A stretch of 20,399 bases of DNA. Source: JAYWDA01 sp043747555 (lineage in GTDB: Bacteria; Bdellovibrionota; Bdellovibrionia; Bdellovibrionales; Bdellovibrionaceae). The translations under genes and the position numbers were made by a program. Shown here in pieces: positions 14,858-20,399 of the stretch (positions are counted from its first letter, which is position 1; the number at the start of each line of letters is the position of its first letter). The stretch is taken from the NCBI GenBank assembly GCA_043747555.1, contig JAYTOY010000037.1:1-20399 (forward strand). The letters are read 5' to 3'. The notes beneath the pieces are model-generated. The model was given only the letters and a program-made list of their open reading frames with translations, was not told where the DNA came from and searched no databases.

Positions 14858-16417
14858 ATGAAAACATTATTCACACTGGTCCTAACAAGTTCGATCCTGT
14901 TAACAGGTTGCGGGCAGGATTCAAAAAGCCATTCGCCCTCTTCGCCAGCTCCTGCGAAGCCGGCATCAGCTGCTGACAAGCTGACGAATCCTTCGGCTGC
15001 GGATAAAGATAAAAAAGAAACGGCCGTGCCGATCTTAGAAAAAGTCACTGATACTAATCCTGCTGACAGTTCTGCTGGAAATCCTTCTGACTTCGAAAGA
15101 ATTCCAAAAGAATTTAGCAATAAAGAAAAAGCTGATAATGCGAAACAAGCGCCAAGCACAGATACAACTCAGAAAACAGCTGAAGAGAAAAAACCTGTCG
15201 CAAAAAAAGAAACTGCTAAAAAAGAAACTGTTAAAAAAGAAACTGTTAAAAAGGAAACGGCAGCTCCTGCAGAAACCATCACAAAAGCTGAGCCTACTAA
15301 AGTAAAGAAATCTGAGACTGCTAAGAAATCAAAGCCTGTAACATCTGTTTATCATGGTGAGGGCGAAGGACACGAAGCGCCTCCACAAGCTCCACCGCAA
15401 ACTCAAGAACCACAGCCTCCTGTGCACCAAAATCCTTGTTATGGACCATGTGAAAATATCAAAACTTCGAAAGCAGAATTTCCTGGTTTAGATGTCACTG
15501 GTTTAACAATGACACCTGATTTAAGTTACATCACTTTGGTGAACGACGGTTTAATGACAGCGATCAAACGTGAAATGACTCGTGGAAATGGCGATCAAAT
15601 CCGCGCCAATTCAATGTTGGCTCAGTCTTTAGTGAACGGTCGTGTGTTGATTGATCATTCGAATGCAGATCGTCTAGTCACTTTAAAAGTTTCTGAAAAT
15701 GGCCAAGTTCAAACTTACAACTTTCGCGTCACTGGTTACACAAATCGATTAAAGCCGATGCGCCTTGTGCCGGTGGGTCCTTATTCTCGCACGACAGGTC
15801 ATCGCAACTTACAAGCTTCATTAGCTTGTATGGACACATGTGGAAAATGTGAAGTGGCTGTTTTAAAAGTTGAAGCGGCTTCTGGTGGTCCTTTAGCGAA
15901 AGCTTATGCCATTTTAAGAACTCCGACGGCAGATTTAAAATTTCGTATGGATCATCCAAACAGTCAAAATCATGATGTGGCTTCAATCCGTAATTTCTTT
16001 ATCAATTCTGATTTGGGTCGTTCCACTTCAGACCGTGTTGAAAGCGCAAAAGTTGAAACCTTTGAAGTGGCTTATGGTGTTTCAATGGTTCGAACAATCA
16101 TTATGGGTTTAAACGGCGAGATGTTTTCACAAGTGTCTCCGCTAGTTCATTCAACAAAAGGCGCCTTAAACTTAAAAATGCGTTTAGCTGACCGAAATCC
16201 TCAGGATTTGGATGCGGCTGACTTAGAAAACCATTCGACTTATTTATCGGCCAAAGTGGCCCTTGCTAGGCTGGTACAAGTGGATGGAAACGGTTCTTTG
16301 ATGGTTGATTACATGACGCCGCGCTTGTCTACAAGCCAACCTGGCGAAGGTTTTTATGTTAAATTTAAAGCTCGCCCGATCTCAGTTTTCCCTATGACTG
16401 GCGCCCTTTTACGATAA
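14858..16417 (+). CDS. Lipoprotein with Lys/Pro/Ala-rich stalk and C-terminal domain
   Basis: The 519-residue product begins at the ATG at 14858, with GAAGGAGA just before it; the open frame upstream is not used because it would bury the lipobox (LLTGC, Cys18). Residues about 19-205 are low-complexity: Ser/Pro/Ala/Asp-rich, then Lys/Glu-rich with four tandem KKET[A/V] units (116-135), then Pro/Gln-rich. The remaining 310 or so residues form a folded domain, starting near the CYGPC motif, with a CMDTCGKC cluster. The long flexible stalk would let a lipid-anchored protein cross the peptidoglycan or extend from the membrane. The domain family is not recognised. The gene stands alone between a divergent lipoprotein and a structured intergenic region. 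Confidence 0.85.
   Translation: MKTLFTLVLTSSILLTGCGQDSKSHSPSSPAPAKPASAADKLTNPSAADKDKKETAVPILEKVTDTNPADSSAGNPSDFERIPKEFSNKEKADNAKQAPSTDTTQKTAEEKKPVAKKETAKKETVKKETVKKETAAPAETITKAEPTKVKKSETAKKSKPVTSVYHGEGEGHEAPPQAPPQTQEPQPPVHQNPCYGPCENIKTSKAEFPGLDVTGLTMTPDLSYITLVNDGLMTAIKREMTRGNGDQIRANSMLAQSLVNGRVLIDHSNADRLVTLKVSENGQVQTYNFRVTGYTNRLKPMRLVPVGPYSRTTGHRNLQASLACMDTCGKCEVAVLKVEAASGGPLAKAYAILRTPTADLKFRMDHPNSQNHDVASIRNFFINSDLGRSTSDRVESAKVETFEVAYGVSMVRTIIMGLNGEMFSQVSPLVHSTKGALNLKMRLADRNPQDLDAADLENHSTYLSAKVALARLVQVDGNGSLMVDYMTPRLSTSQPGEGFYVKFKARPISVFPMTGALLR
15203..15262 (+). repeat. Four tandem 15-base units encoding KKET[A/V]
   Basis: Units at 15203, 15218, 15233 and 15248 encode KKETA, KKETV, KKETV and KKETA. 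They are nearly identical at the DNA level, with only a few base changes. They lie in the stalk of the lipoprotein and look able to vary in copy number by slippage without breaking the frame. Confidence 0.85.
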
Positions 16418-16435
16418 GTTTTTAAGACATACAGC

Positions 16436-16463
16436 GCCTCGCAGCATTCAAGCTTTGCGAGGC
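16436..16463 (+). terminator. Hairpin after the stalked lipoprotein gene
   Basis: GCCTCGCA (16436-16443) and TGCGAGGC (16456-16463) form a perfect 8-bp stem with a 12-base loop, 18 bases after the lipoprotein stop codon. The downstream T-tract is weak (ATTTTG about seven bases later), so the terminator call is moderate. Confidence 0.5.
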
Positions 16464-16512
16464 AGGATCATTTTGACCTTAAAGCCGTAGGCACAAGCCT
16501 TGCTCTCTCATA

Positions 16513-16610
16513 CCTTCAATCGTGGTTAAACCTTCGGGCAGTGATTTTCGCTGCCTTGCTCCTTGCTCTTAAGCGGAGCAAAAGGTGAACTCTAACGACG
16601 ATTAAACGGG
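16513..16610 (+). promoter_or_regulatory. Structured leader, possible three-way-junction RNA, before the TIGR02147 gene
   Basis: AATCGT (16518-16523) can pair with ACGATT (16598-16603), closing a region that holds two further hairpins: GGCAGTG/CGCTGCC (16537-16555, loop ATTTT, one G-T pair) and TTGCTC/GAGCAA (16563-16581). The sequence CTTGCTC also recurs three times in this intergenic stretch. The region ends about 20 bases before the ATG of the TIGR02147-type gene. It could be a cis-acting RNA, a small RNA or a chance fold; no known riboswitch is recognised. Confidence 0.35.
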
Positions 16611-16629
16611 GACCACTGGGGGGCTCTTT

Positions 16630-17613
16630 ATGATGGCTGAACAGGCAAGTGAGTTTGGAAAAAACCAAAGTGATTTAAATACTTCCAGCATCGGACCTAT
16701 AGTTTCTGATTATATGGATTACCGCCAGTTTTTAAAAGATTTCTACTCTTTTAAGAAGCATCAAAGTCGCACGCAAATTAGACCTTATAATTACCAAGTT
16801 TTTTCTGCCGCAGCCAATATCAAGTCGCCCAATTATCTAAAAATGATCATCGAAGGCCGCAGAAATTTGTCGGACGAAATGATCTTAAAATTCGCCCGGG
16901 CTTTAAATTTAGATAAAGCTCTGACCGAAGATTTTAAATTATTAGTGAACTTCACCCAAAGCCCCGAGCCCGCTGAACGAAATGTTTTTTTAAAGCAACT
17001 TTCAGAATACCGAGTCAGCCAAAAATTAAAGTCCGGTGAGATCGATAAAAAAACCTGGGATAAAATTCCCAACTGGGTGGCGTGGATCATTTACGCCATG
17101 GTCGATCAAGAGGGCGTAAAATTCGATACAAGGTCTATCCGAACCTTACTTAGAGCCAAAGCCACCGAAGATGAAATTGAACAAGCTATTCAAAGCTTGG
17201 TCGCATCCGGTGAAATCCTGCGCGACGCTGTGACGGGCGAACTGAAAAAAGCGCAAAGCCTAGAGCAGCCCGAAGAAATTCCTGTAGCCTTAGTCAGAAA
17301 GCTGCAAGCCCAGCTGATGTATTTAGGTTTAGAAAGCCTGTACCAAGATTCACCAACCGAGCGCGAGTTTGGAACTTTGACTTTATCTTTAAACAAAGAA
17401 GAATTCGAAGAGATCAGATTTAAACTGCGACAAATGCGCAAAGCCTTAAACAAAGATAATTCCATCGCAAGGGCCGCAAAAAAAGGCGAGCGCGTTTATC
17501 AGCTCAACCTGCAGCTTTTTCCCGTGACGAATTCAGCGAAAACATTAGAAACTGTAACTCTGAAAGATCTTTTAAGCCGGCATTTACCAGCTGATACAGA
17601 AATTAGTGAATAA
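16630..17613 (+). CDS. TIGR02147-family protein
   Basis: The 327-residue cytoplasmic protein has the family's N-terminal signature: DYRQFLKDFYSFKK (about 31-44), then FSAAANIKSPNYLKMIIEGRRNLS and ILKFARALNLDK, resembling a helix-turn-helix of the Xre kind. The C-terminal part (WVAWIIYAMVDQEG, then an alternating helical region) matches DUF4423. TIGR02147 proteins occur in large families in Fibrobacter and Bdellovibrio and are thought to be regulators, but their targets are unknown. The start has two ATG codons in a row and a G-rich but atypical ribosome-binding region. The gene is probably co-transcribed with the next one, 33 bases downstream. Confidence 0.85.
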   Translation: MMAEQASEFGKNQSDLNTSSIGPIVSDYMDYRQFLKDFYSFKKHQSRTQIRPYNYQVFSAAANIKSPNYLKMIIEGRRNLSDEMILKFARALNLDKALTEDFKLLVNFTQSPEPAERNVFLKQLSEYRVSQKLKSGEIDKKTWDKIPNWVAWIIYAMVDQEGVKFDTRSIRTLLRAKATEDEIEQAIQSLVASGEILRDAVTGELKKAQSLEQPEEIPVALVRKLQAQLMYLGLESLYQDSPTEREFGTLTLSLNKEEFEEIRFKLRQMRKALNKDNSIARAAKKGERVYQLNLQLFPVTNSAKTLETVTLKDLLSRHLPADTEISE

Positions 17614-17646
17614 GCTAATAAATAAAAGAATCTTTAAAAGGGTAAA

Positions 17647-18420
17647 ATGAAAAGTAAGTTTGTTTTATTGTGTTTAGCGATCACGACTTTTCTTGTTCTA
17701 GGTTATTTCTATAAACAACATTACTATCCCTCGGGCGCTGATGCTCTGACGCCAGATATGGCCGCAGCAAAAGCCAAAGCTTGCACGGAAGCGTTCGAAA
17801 AAATGGAAGCGCGTCCCAGTTGTGAAGGAAAGCTTCTATATTTCCAAAGTCACTGGGATGAATGCAACGATCAGAAAGTCAGCTACCGCGAAAATATTTT
17901 TTCTTACAGTGATTACTATTTTGAAATCGTTGATTGCTTGGTCGCTGAAGGCAAAGACGTCAAAGCTACAGAAGTTCTTCATCAAATTGAAAAGCTTCCG
18001 CCGTGGCACAGATTAGGTCCGACGGATTGTTCGATCCCCGATGAAACAAAAGCCCGCATCGAATCTTTAAGCTTTCCCGGCAATACGTGTTTGAAAGAAG
18101 CTGATTTGCAATCTTGGGTTGGAACCAGTCCTGATCTTTCAGGCGATTTACTAAAACAATTAGCGCTTAGGAATCATTCGCTTTCAAGCGGAACATTTAA
18201 CAGTGATGATATTTGTTTTACTCCTCTGGAAACGATCAGCAAATTCACCAGCCAAAATAAACATCTAGTGGTGGCCGAAGTCGAAGCGACAGATCATGCC
18301 GCTAAACACATTCATTTTGTGAATCCCGACACCGGTCGAAAAGCCTTAATTTTACAAATGAGCGAGCAGGGCGGATGCCTGTTTTTGTCGGCGATTTACT
18401 CGGTGGACGGCGCCGAATAG
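17647..18420 (+). CDS. Hypothetical membrane-anchored, Cys-rich protein
   Basis: The 257-residue product has an N-terminal hydrophobic segment (residues 5-21, likely an uncleaved anchor or signal) followed by a periplasmic-type domain. It has eight Cys residues outside the anchor (in KACTEA, PSCEGK, DECNDQ, VDCLVA, TDCSIP, NTCLKE, DICFTP and GGCLFL), an even number consistent with disulfides. The middle looks helical, as in TPR-like repeats (YYFEIVDCLVAEGKDVKATEVLHQIEKL), but I cannot assign a family. An AGGG ribosome-binding site precedes the ATG. It follows the TIGR02147 gene closely, so that regulator and this exported protein may be linked. Confidence 0.75.
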   Translation: MKSKFVLLCLAITTFLVLGYFYKQHYYPSGADALTPDMAAAKAKACTEAFEKMEARPSCEGKLLYFQSHWDECNDQKVSYRENIFSYSDYYFEIVDCLVAEGKDVKATEVLHQIEKLPPWHRLGPTDCSIPDETKARIESLSFPGNTCLKEADLQSWVGTSPDLSGDLLKQLALRNHSLSSGTFNSDDICFTPLETISKFTSQNKHLVVAEVEATDHAAKHIHFVNPDTGRKALILQMSEQGGCLFLSAIYSVDGAE

Positions 18421-18444
18421 CGACAATTTTTTTAGGCGCCTTTT
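18409..18444 (+). terminator. Possible terminator overlapping the end of the Cys-rich protein gene
   Basis: GGCGCC (18409-18414) and GGCGCC (18435-18440) can pair around a 20-base AT-rich loop, followed by TTTT. The stem is only six bases but all G-C. It overlaps the stop codon, which is unusual but not unknown. Confidence 0.35.
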
Positions 18445-18738
18445 CACTTTCTGCAGGGCATTGCCATTTCTGTTATCATACAAAATACCTGTCTGAAGGT
18501 CGAGAAATGCTCGATAAAATGTGGATAACTCTGTGGTTAATGCCTATAAAGTGTGGATATATAAGGGTTTAGGGCCGAAATGCACCTGCATATGTTAAGA
18601 ACTCGTCAAGACTGACGCAGATGTTTAGCGCCTAAATTAGTGGCATTCCAAGCGTGTTAAGTAGACTTAATTTTTTCTTTTTTCTTGTTCTTTTTTTTAG
18701 ATAAGTCAGTATGGACAGTTTTCAATTTTCAACCGTGT
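18421..18738. other. 318-base intergenic region before ssrA
   Basis: No credible protein gene lies here. The stretch holds a terminator-like hairpin at its left edge, a short inverted repeat TCGAG/CTCGA (18500-18514), three DnaA-box-like 9-mers (18520-18560), small repeats such as ATGCA-CC-TGCAT (18583-18594) and TTTAG-CGC-CTAAA (18626-18638), and a T-rich tract (about 18668-18700). The ssrA promoter must also lie here; I could not fix its -35 and -10 with confidence. Confidence 0.7.
18520..18560 (-). promoter_or_regulatory. Cluster of three DnaA-box-like 9-mers
   Basis: Read on the minus strand, the sites are TTATCCACA (18520-18528, perfect consensus), TTAACCACA (18532-18540, one mismatch) and ATATCCACA (18552-18560, one mismatch). 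All three have the same orientation with start-to-start spacings of 12 and 20 bases. A TATAAA at 18545-18550 sits between two of them. This suits a DnaA-controlled promoter or a DnaA-binding locus. Confidence 0.55.
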
Positions 18739-19096
18739 GGGGGCGACTGGCTTCGACGTGGGTGCTGAAACAGTGGGAGCAAGCCGAGGCGCATGAGGAC
18801 CTCGTAAAAACGTGCACAATTTAGTTGCTAATAACAACGAACTTCTTGCTGCCTAATTCGTTAGGATAAGCTTGCGATTTTCCTGGGAGCGACTGTGGCC
18901 CTTGAAAATTGTCACTTAAGCGGTCTCGGTGTCCGGTTGCTTTCTTCAGGGCCGTACACTTAAAAACTCTGGGGGAGTGGCTATGGGAATTCTGTCGACG
19001 GAAGTCCTTAAGCTCTACTAAATACACCGACTAAGCTTGTAGCGCCCATTCGTGGATCACTTGCGGACGGGGGTTCAATTCCCCCCGCCTCCACCA
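18739..19096 (+). ncRNA. ssrA: Transfer-messenger RNA (tmRNA)
   Basis: tmRNA with SmpB frees stalled ribosomes and tags the incomplete protein for proteolysis. The 5' end GGGGGCG (18739-18745) pairs with CGCCTCC before the terminal ACCA, giving a 7-bp acceptor stem with one G-T pair. The T-arm GGGGGTTCAATTCCCCC is intact and CCA is encoded. The 5' part GACTGGCTTCGACGTGG is the conserved D-arm-like segment. After TTAGTT, matching the TAGTC context of E. coli, the resume codon GCT (18827) opens the frame GCT-AAT-AAC-AAC-GAA-CTT-CTT-GCT-GCC-TAA (to 18856), so the tag is (A)ANNNELLAA. The one-piece form is 358 bases, a normal length. Confidence 0.97.
18827..18856 (+). other. tmRNA proteolysis-tag reading frame
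   Basis: Nine sense codons followed by TAA encode ANNNELLAA. The hydrophobic LLAA end fits recognition by ClpXP-type proteases, as with the E. coli tag ending YALAA. Confidence 0.85.
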
Positions 19097-19100
19097 TCTA

Positions 19101-19174
19101 CGGAACCTGGAATAGGTTCTAAGTTGTTAATAAGATTCGTTTCTCCCCTCTGGGGGAAGAGTCTTCTGGTTCCG
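19101..19174 (+). promoter_or_regulatory. Competing hairpins just downstream of ssrA
   Basis: GAACCT (19103-19108) pairs with AGGTTC (19114-19119) around a 5-base loop. A longer bulged hairpin spans 19134-19163 (GATTC with GAGTC, TCCCC with GGGGG). CGGAACC (19101-19107) could instead pair with GGTTCCG (19168-19174), enclosing both. These may terminate or process tmRNA, or form an attenuator before the DUF6602-like gene. No strong T-tract follows. Confidence 0.4.
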
Positions 19175-19223
19175 GGGTTCTACAGGGAATCAAATACTTG
19201 GAGACCTCAATAGGAGATTGAAT

Positions 19224-20015
19224 GTGAGTAAGGTAAAGACTTTTAGCTTTCTAGCTCACATTCAGAAGCTTAATGAAGTTCTCACAAGTAATAGCCGTCT
19301 AGCTGAAGATTATGCGAATCCTTCTGGCATAGGTGATCATCGTGAAGAAGGTTTGATAGAAATACTGCGTTCAAAATTGCCTTCAGATTTTCTCCTCTCA
19401 AAAGGAGAAATTGTCGATTCTAGCGGAAATAGGACGTCAGAGTTTGATGTCATAATTCATTTACGCTCCAACACTCCGCAGTTCCTGAGCTTGGCCGATC
19501 GAAAAGTCATTCCTTGCGAGGATGTTGTTTGCGTGGGGGAAGTGAAGTCGGTCGGTGAAAAAGAAGGAATGCTAAAGTTTGCCGAAAATGTAAGACGGCT
19601 TAATTCTCTCAATCGATATTTTAAGGCAACGGAAGAATATAAAACTATTTCTAAAATATTAGGGTCAGCTAATCCGGATCAGATTTTCTCAAGCCCAATT
19701 TCTTGTGATAAAAATGAGCGCGGTGTACCGGGCATCATGGCCTTTTATTTTGCATATGAATCTCCAACTATCGAGACCGTTAAGAAATACTTTGATGGAG
19801 TCGCTCTGCCCTCGAATTTGTTTGCTTACTTTGTGCTGAATGCTTTTTCTCTTTTGAATCAGGGCGGCAAGCTTGTTGGAACGGCGGAAAATCTCAAGCC
19901 GAATGTACTGTTGATGCTAGTGACATCGCTGCTTCAGTTTACCAAGGATTTAGATTATCGTGGGAAAGTCAGAGCTGACATTGATCGATATTTTGATCAC
20001 CTGACAGGCGTTTAG
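19224..20015 (+). CDS. DUF6602-like protein, putative PD-(D/E)XK nuclease fold
   Basis: The 263-residue product (start GTG at 19224) resembles DUF6602 proteins. It has HREEGLIEILRSKLPSDF (39-56) with an early Glu, a KGEIVDSSGNRTSEFDVIIH stretch (60-79) containing D75, and GEVKS (105-109). The order E..D-x30-E-x-K (D75, E106, K108) is the PD-(D/E)XK nuclease pattern. A later segment, GVPGIMAFYFAYES, is also typical. The GTG is chosen because AGGAG (19212-19216) lies 7 bases before it; the upstream TTG at 19218 is too close, and an ATG at 19222 runs straight into a stop. It is the first gene after ssrA and probably mobile-element cargo. A defence or DNA-processing role is inference. Confidence 0.7.
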   Translation: MSKVKTFSFLAHIQKLNEVLTSNSRLAEDYANPSGIGDHREEGLIEILRSKLPSDFLLSKGEIVDSSGNRTSEFDVIIHLRSNTPQFLSLADRKVIPCEDVVCVGEVKSVGEKEGMLKFAENVRRLNSLNRYFKATEEYKTISKILGSANPDQIFSSPISCDKNERGVPGIMAFYFAYESPTIETVKKYFDGVALPSNLFAYFVLNAFSLLNQGGKLVGTAENLKPNVLLMLVTSLLQFTKDLDYRGKVRADIDRYFDHLTGV

Positions 20016-20104
20016 TTCATTGAGACTGGATGCAATCAGACCGGGGCGACAACGAGCTATAAAGTGATTTTGGAACTCGTAAGAGGCTAAAAATTACACG
20101 TTAT

Positions 20105-20166
20105 ACGCCGTTTTACGTCGTTCATATTAACCATGCTTTGACAGACGCCGTGTATCCAAATACTTA
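20105..20166 (+). promoter_or_regulatory. Phased ACGYCGT repeats and candidate promoter before the RHH gene
   Basis: ACGCCGT (20105-20111), ACGTCGT (20115-20121) and ACGCCGT (20145-20151) start 10 and 30 bases apart, i.e. on the same face of the helix. A TTGACA (20138-20143) lies 17 bases before TACTTA (20161-20166), so the third copy falls inside the promoter spacer. This fits an operator bound by the RHH protein itself, or part of a transfer origin. Confidence 0.45.
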
Positions 20167-20174
20167 GACGGCCA

Positions 20175-20384
20175 ATGGCTTCAAAATCAAAAGTAATTTC
20201 TAAGGCAATACGACTGACCTCCAAAGAGGAAGCTCAAATCAATGAGTTCCTTTTGGCCAATCCGTTCTTTGATTTCTCATCTTTGGCTAGGACTGCAATC
20301 CTAGGGTTCATTCGACAACCTACTGTTGCAATAACCCCGATTGCTGAAGAAAAGCCTTCGCGAAGGAGGCATGCAGATGTCTGA
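20175..20384 (+). CDS. Ribbon-helix-helix DNA-binding protein
   Basis: The 69-residue protein has a short N-terminal strand (SKAIRLTS) followed by two helices (KEEAQINEFLLAN and DFSSLARTAILGFIRQ), the plan of Arc/MetJ/MobC-like ribbon-helix-helix dimers. A basic tail (PSRRRHADV) follows. Such proteins serve as relaxosome accessories (MobC, TraY), partition proteins, antitoxins or repressors. The ATG has no ribosome-binding site, and with the TTGACA promoter just upstream the mRNA would be nearly leaderless. Its end overlaps the next gene's start by eight bases, with AAGGAGG placed for that gene. Coupling to a larger partner, such as a relaxase, is plausible but the partner lies outside the window. 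Confidence 0.7.
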   Translation: MASKSKVISKAIRLTSKEEAQINEFLLANPFFDFSSLARTAILGFIRQPTVAITPIAEEKPSRRRHADV

Positions 20385-20399
20385 TCATTTAGAAATTAC
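20377..20399 (+). CDS. Start of a gene cut by the window edge
   Basis: An ATG at 20377 lies 8-9 bases after AAGGAGG and opens a frame reading MSDHLEI up to the edge. It overlaps the RHH gene by eight bases in another frame. An in-frame ATG at 20371 is too close to the ribosome-binding site. Only seven codons are visible, so no function can be given. Confidence 0.5.

Noticed and set aside
15203..15262. CRISPR-like repeat array
   Set aside because: The repeats are in-frame 15-base coding units without spacers.
18375..18572. Small plus-strand open frame before ssrA
   Set aside because: It overlaps the end of the Cys-rich protein gene and runs through the DnaA-box region; no ribosome-binding site or coding pattern.
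18520..18700. Chromosomal replication origin
   Set aside because: DnaA-box-like sites and a T-rich tract are present, but there is no dnaA, dnaN, gyrB, rpmH or gidA gene nearby and only three boxes. Reported as a DnaA-site cluster instead.
18821..19027. Minus-strand open frame inside ssrA
   Set aside because: It is antisense to the tmRNA and explained by RNA sequence.
19218..19223. TTG start or ATG at 19222 for the DUF6602-like gene
   Set aside because: TTG is one base from the ribosome-binding site, and the ATG is followed at once by TGA. GTG at 19224 has correct spacing.
20175..20384. Antitoxin of a toxin-antitoxin pair
   Set aside because: Possible for a ribbon-helix-helix protein, but the partner is cut off and no toxin motif is visible, so only the fold is called.
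20016..20399. Right-hand att repeat of the ssrA 3' end
   Set aside because: No copy of the last bases of ssrA was seen downstream in the window; any second att site must lie beyond the edge.

Overview
The window looks like chromosomal DNA from a Bdellovibrio-like predator (phylum Bdellovibrionota), probably of moderate to low GC (not counted). The main clues are an MglA polarity GTPase in the dnaX-ybaB-recR operon, many exported or lipobox proteins of unknown family, a TIGR02147-type protein, a PilZ protein, an endonuclease I with a signal peptide, and a eukaryotic-type NADP isocitrate dehydrogenase. The assignment rests on gene content and recalled family features; no search was run.

Layout. 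Positions 122-1292 (minus) hold two small exported proteins, the first with a PagP-like residue pattern. Positions 1495-3927 (plus) hold a secreted endonuclease I, then a lipoprotein translationally coupled to an unknown cytoplasmic protein. A PilZ protein (3940-4332, minus) separates this from the housekeeping block at 9334-4398 (minus): SRP RNA, dnaX, ybaB, recR, mglA, nadA and a phosphopantetheinyl transferase. The protein genes in that block overlap by 1-4 bases or lie 1-12 bases apart, so they look like one operon. dnaX carries an A9-G run at which a shift gives an immediate stop, as expected of a tau/gamma switch.

Positions 9428-10858 (plus) encode a stand-alone receiver protein and a CBS-DUF2267 protein. 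Positions 14604-10869 (minus) carry a lipoprotein, a PAP2 phosphatase, an SrkA-type kinase and isocitrate dehydrogenase. Positions 14858-18420 (plus) carry a lipoprotein with a Lys/Pro/Ala-rich stalk, a structured leader, a TIGR02147 protein and an anchored Cys-rich protein. A 318-base intergenic region with three DnaA-box-like 9-mers precedes the tmRNA gene ssrA (18739-19096).

Right of ssrA the gene content changes: a DUF6602-like PD-(D/E)XK protein, a ribbon-helix-helix protein preceded by repeats phased at 10 and 30 bp, and the start of another gene overlapping it by 8 bases. Because tmRNA 3' ends are classic integrase targets, this edge probably belongs to an integrated mobile element that continues beyond the window. 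It is the best place in the window to look for an undescribed accessory system.
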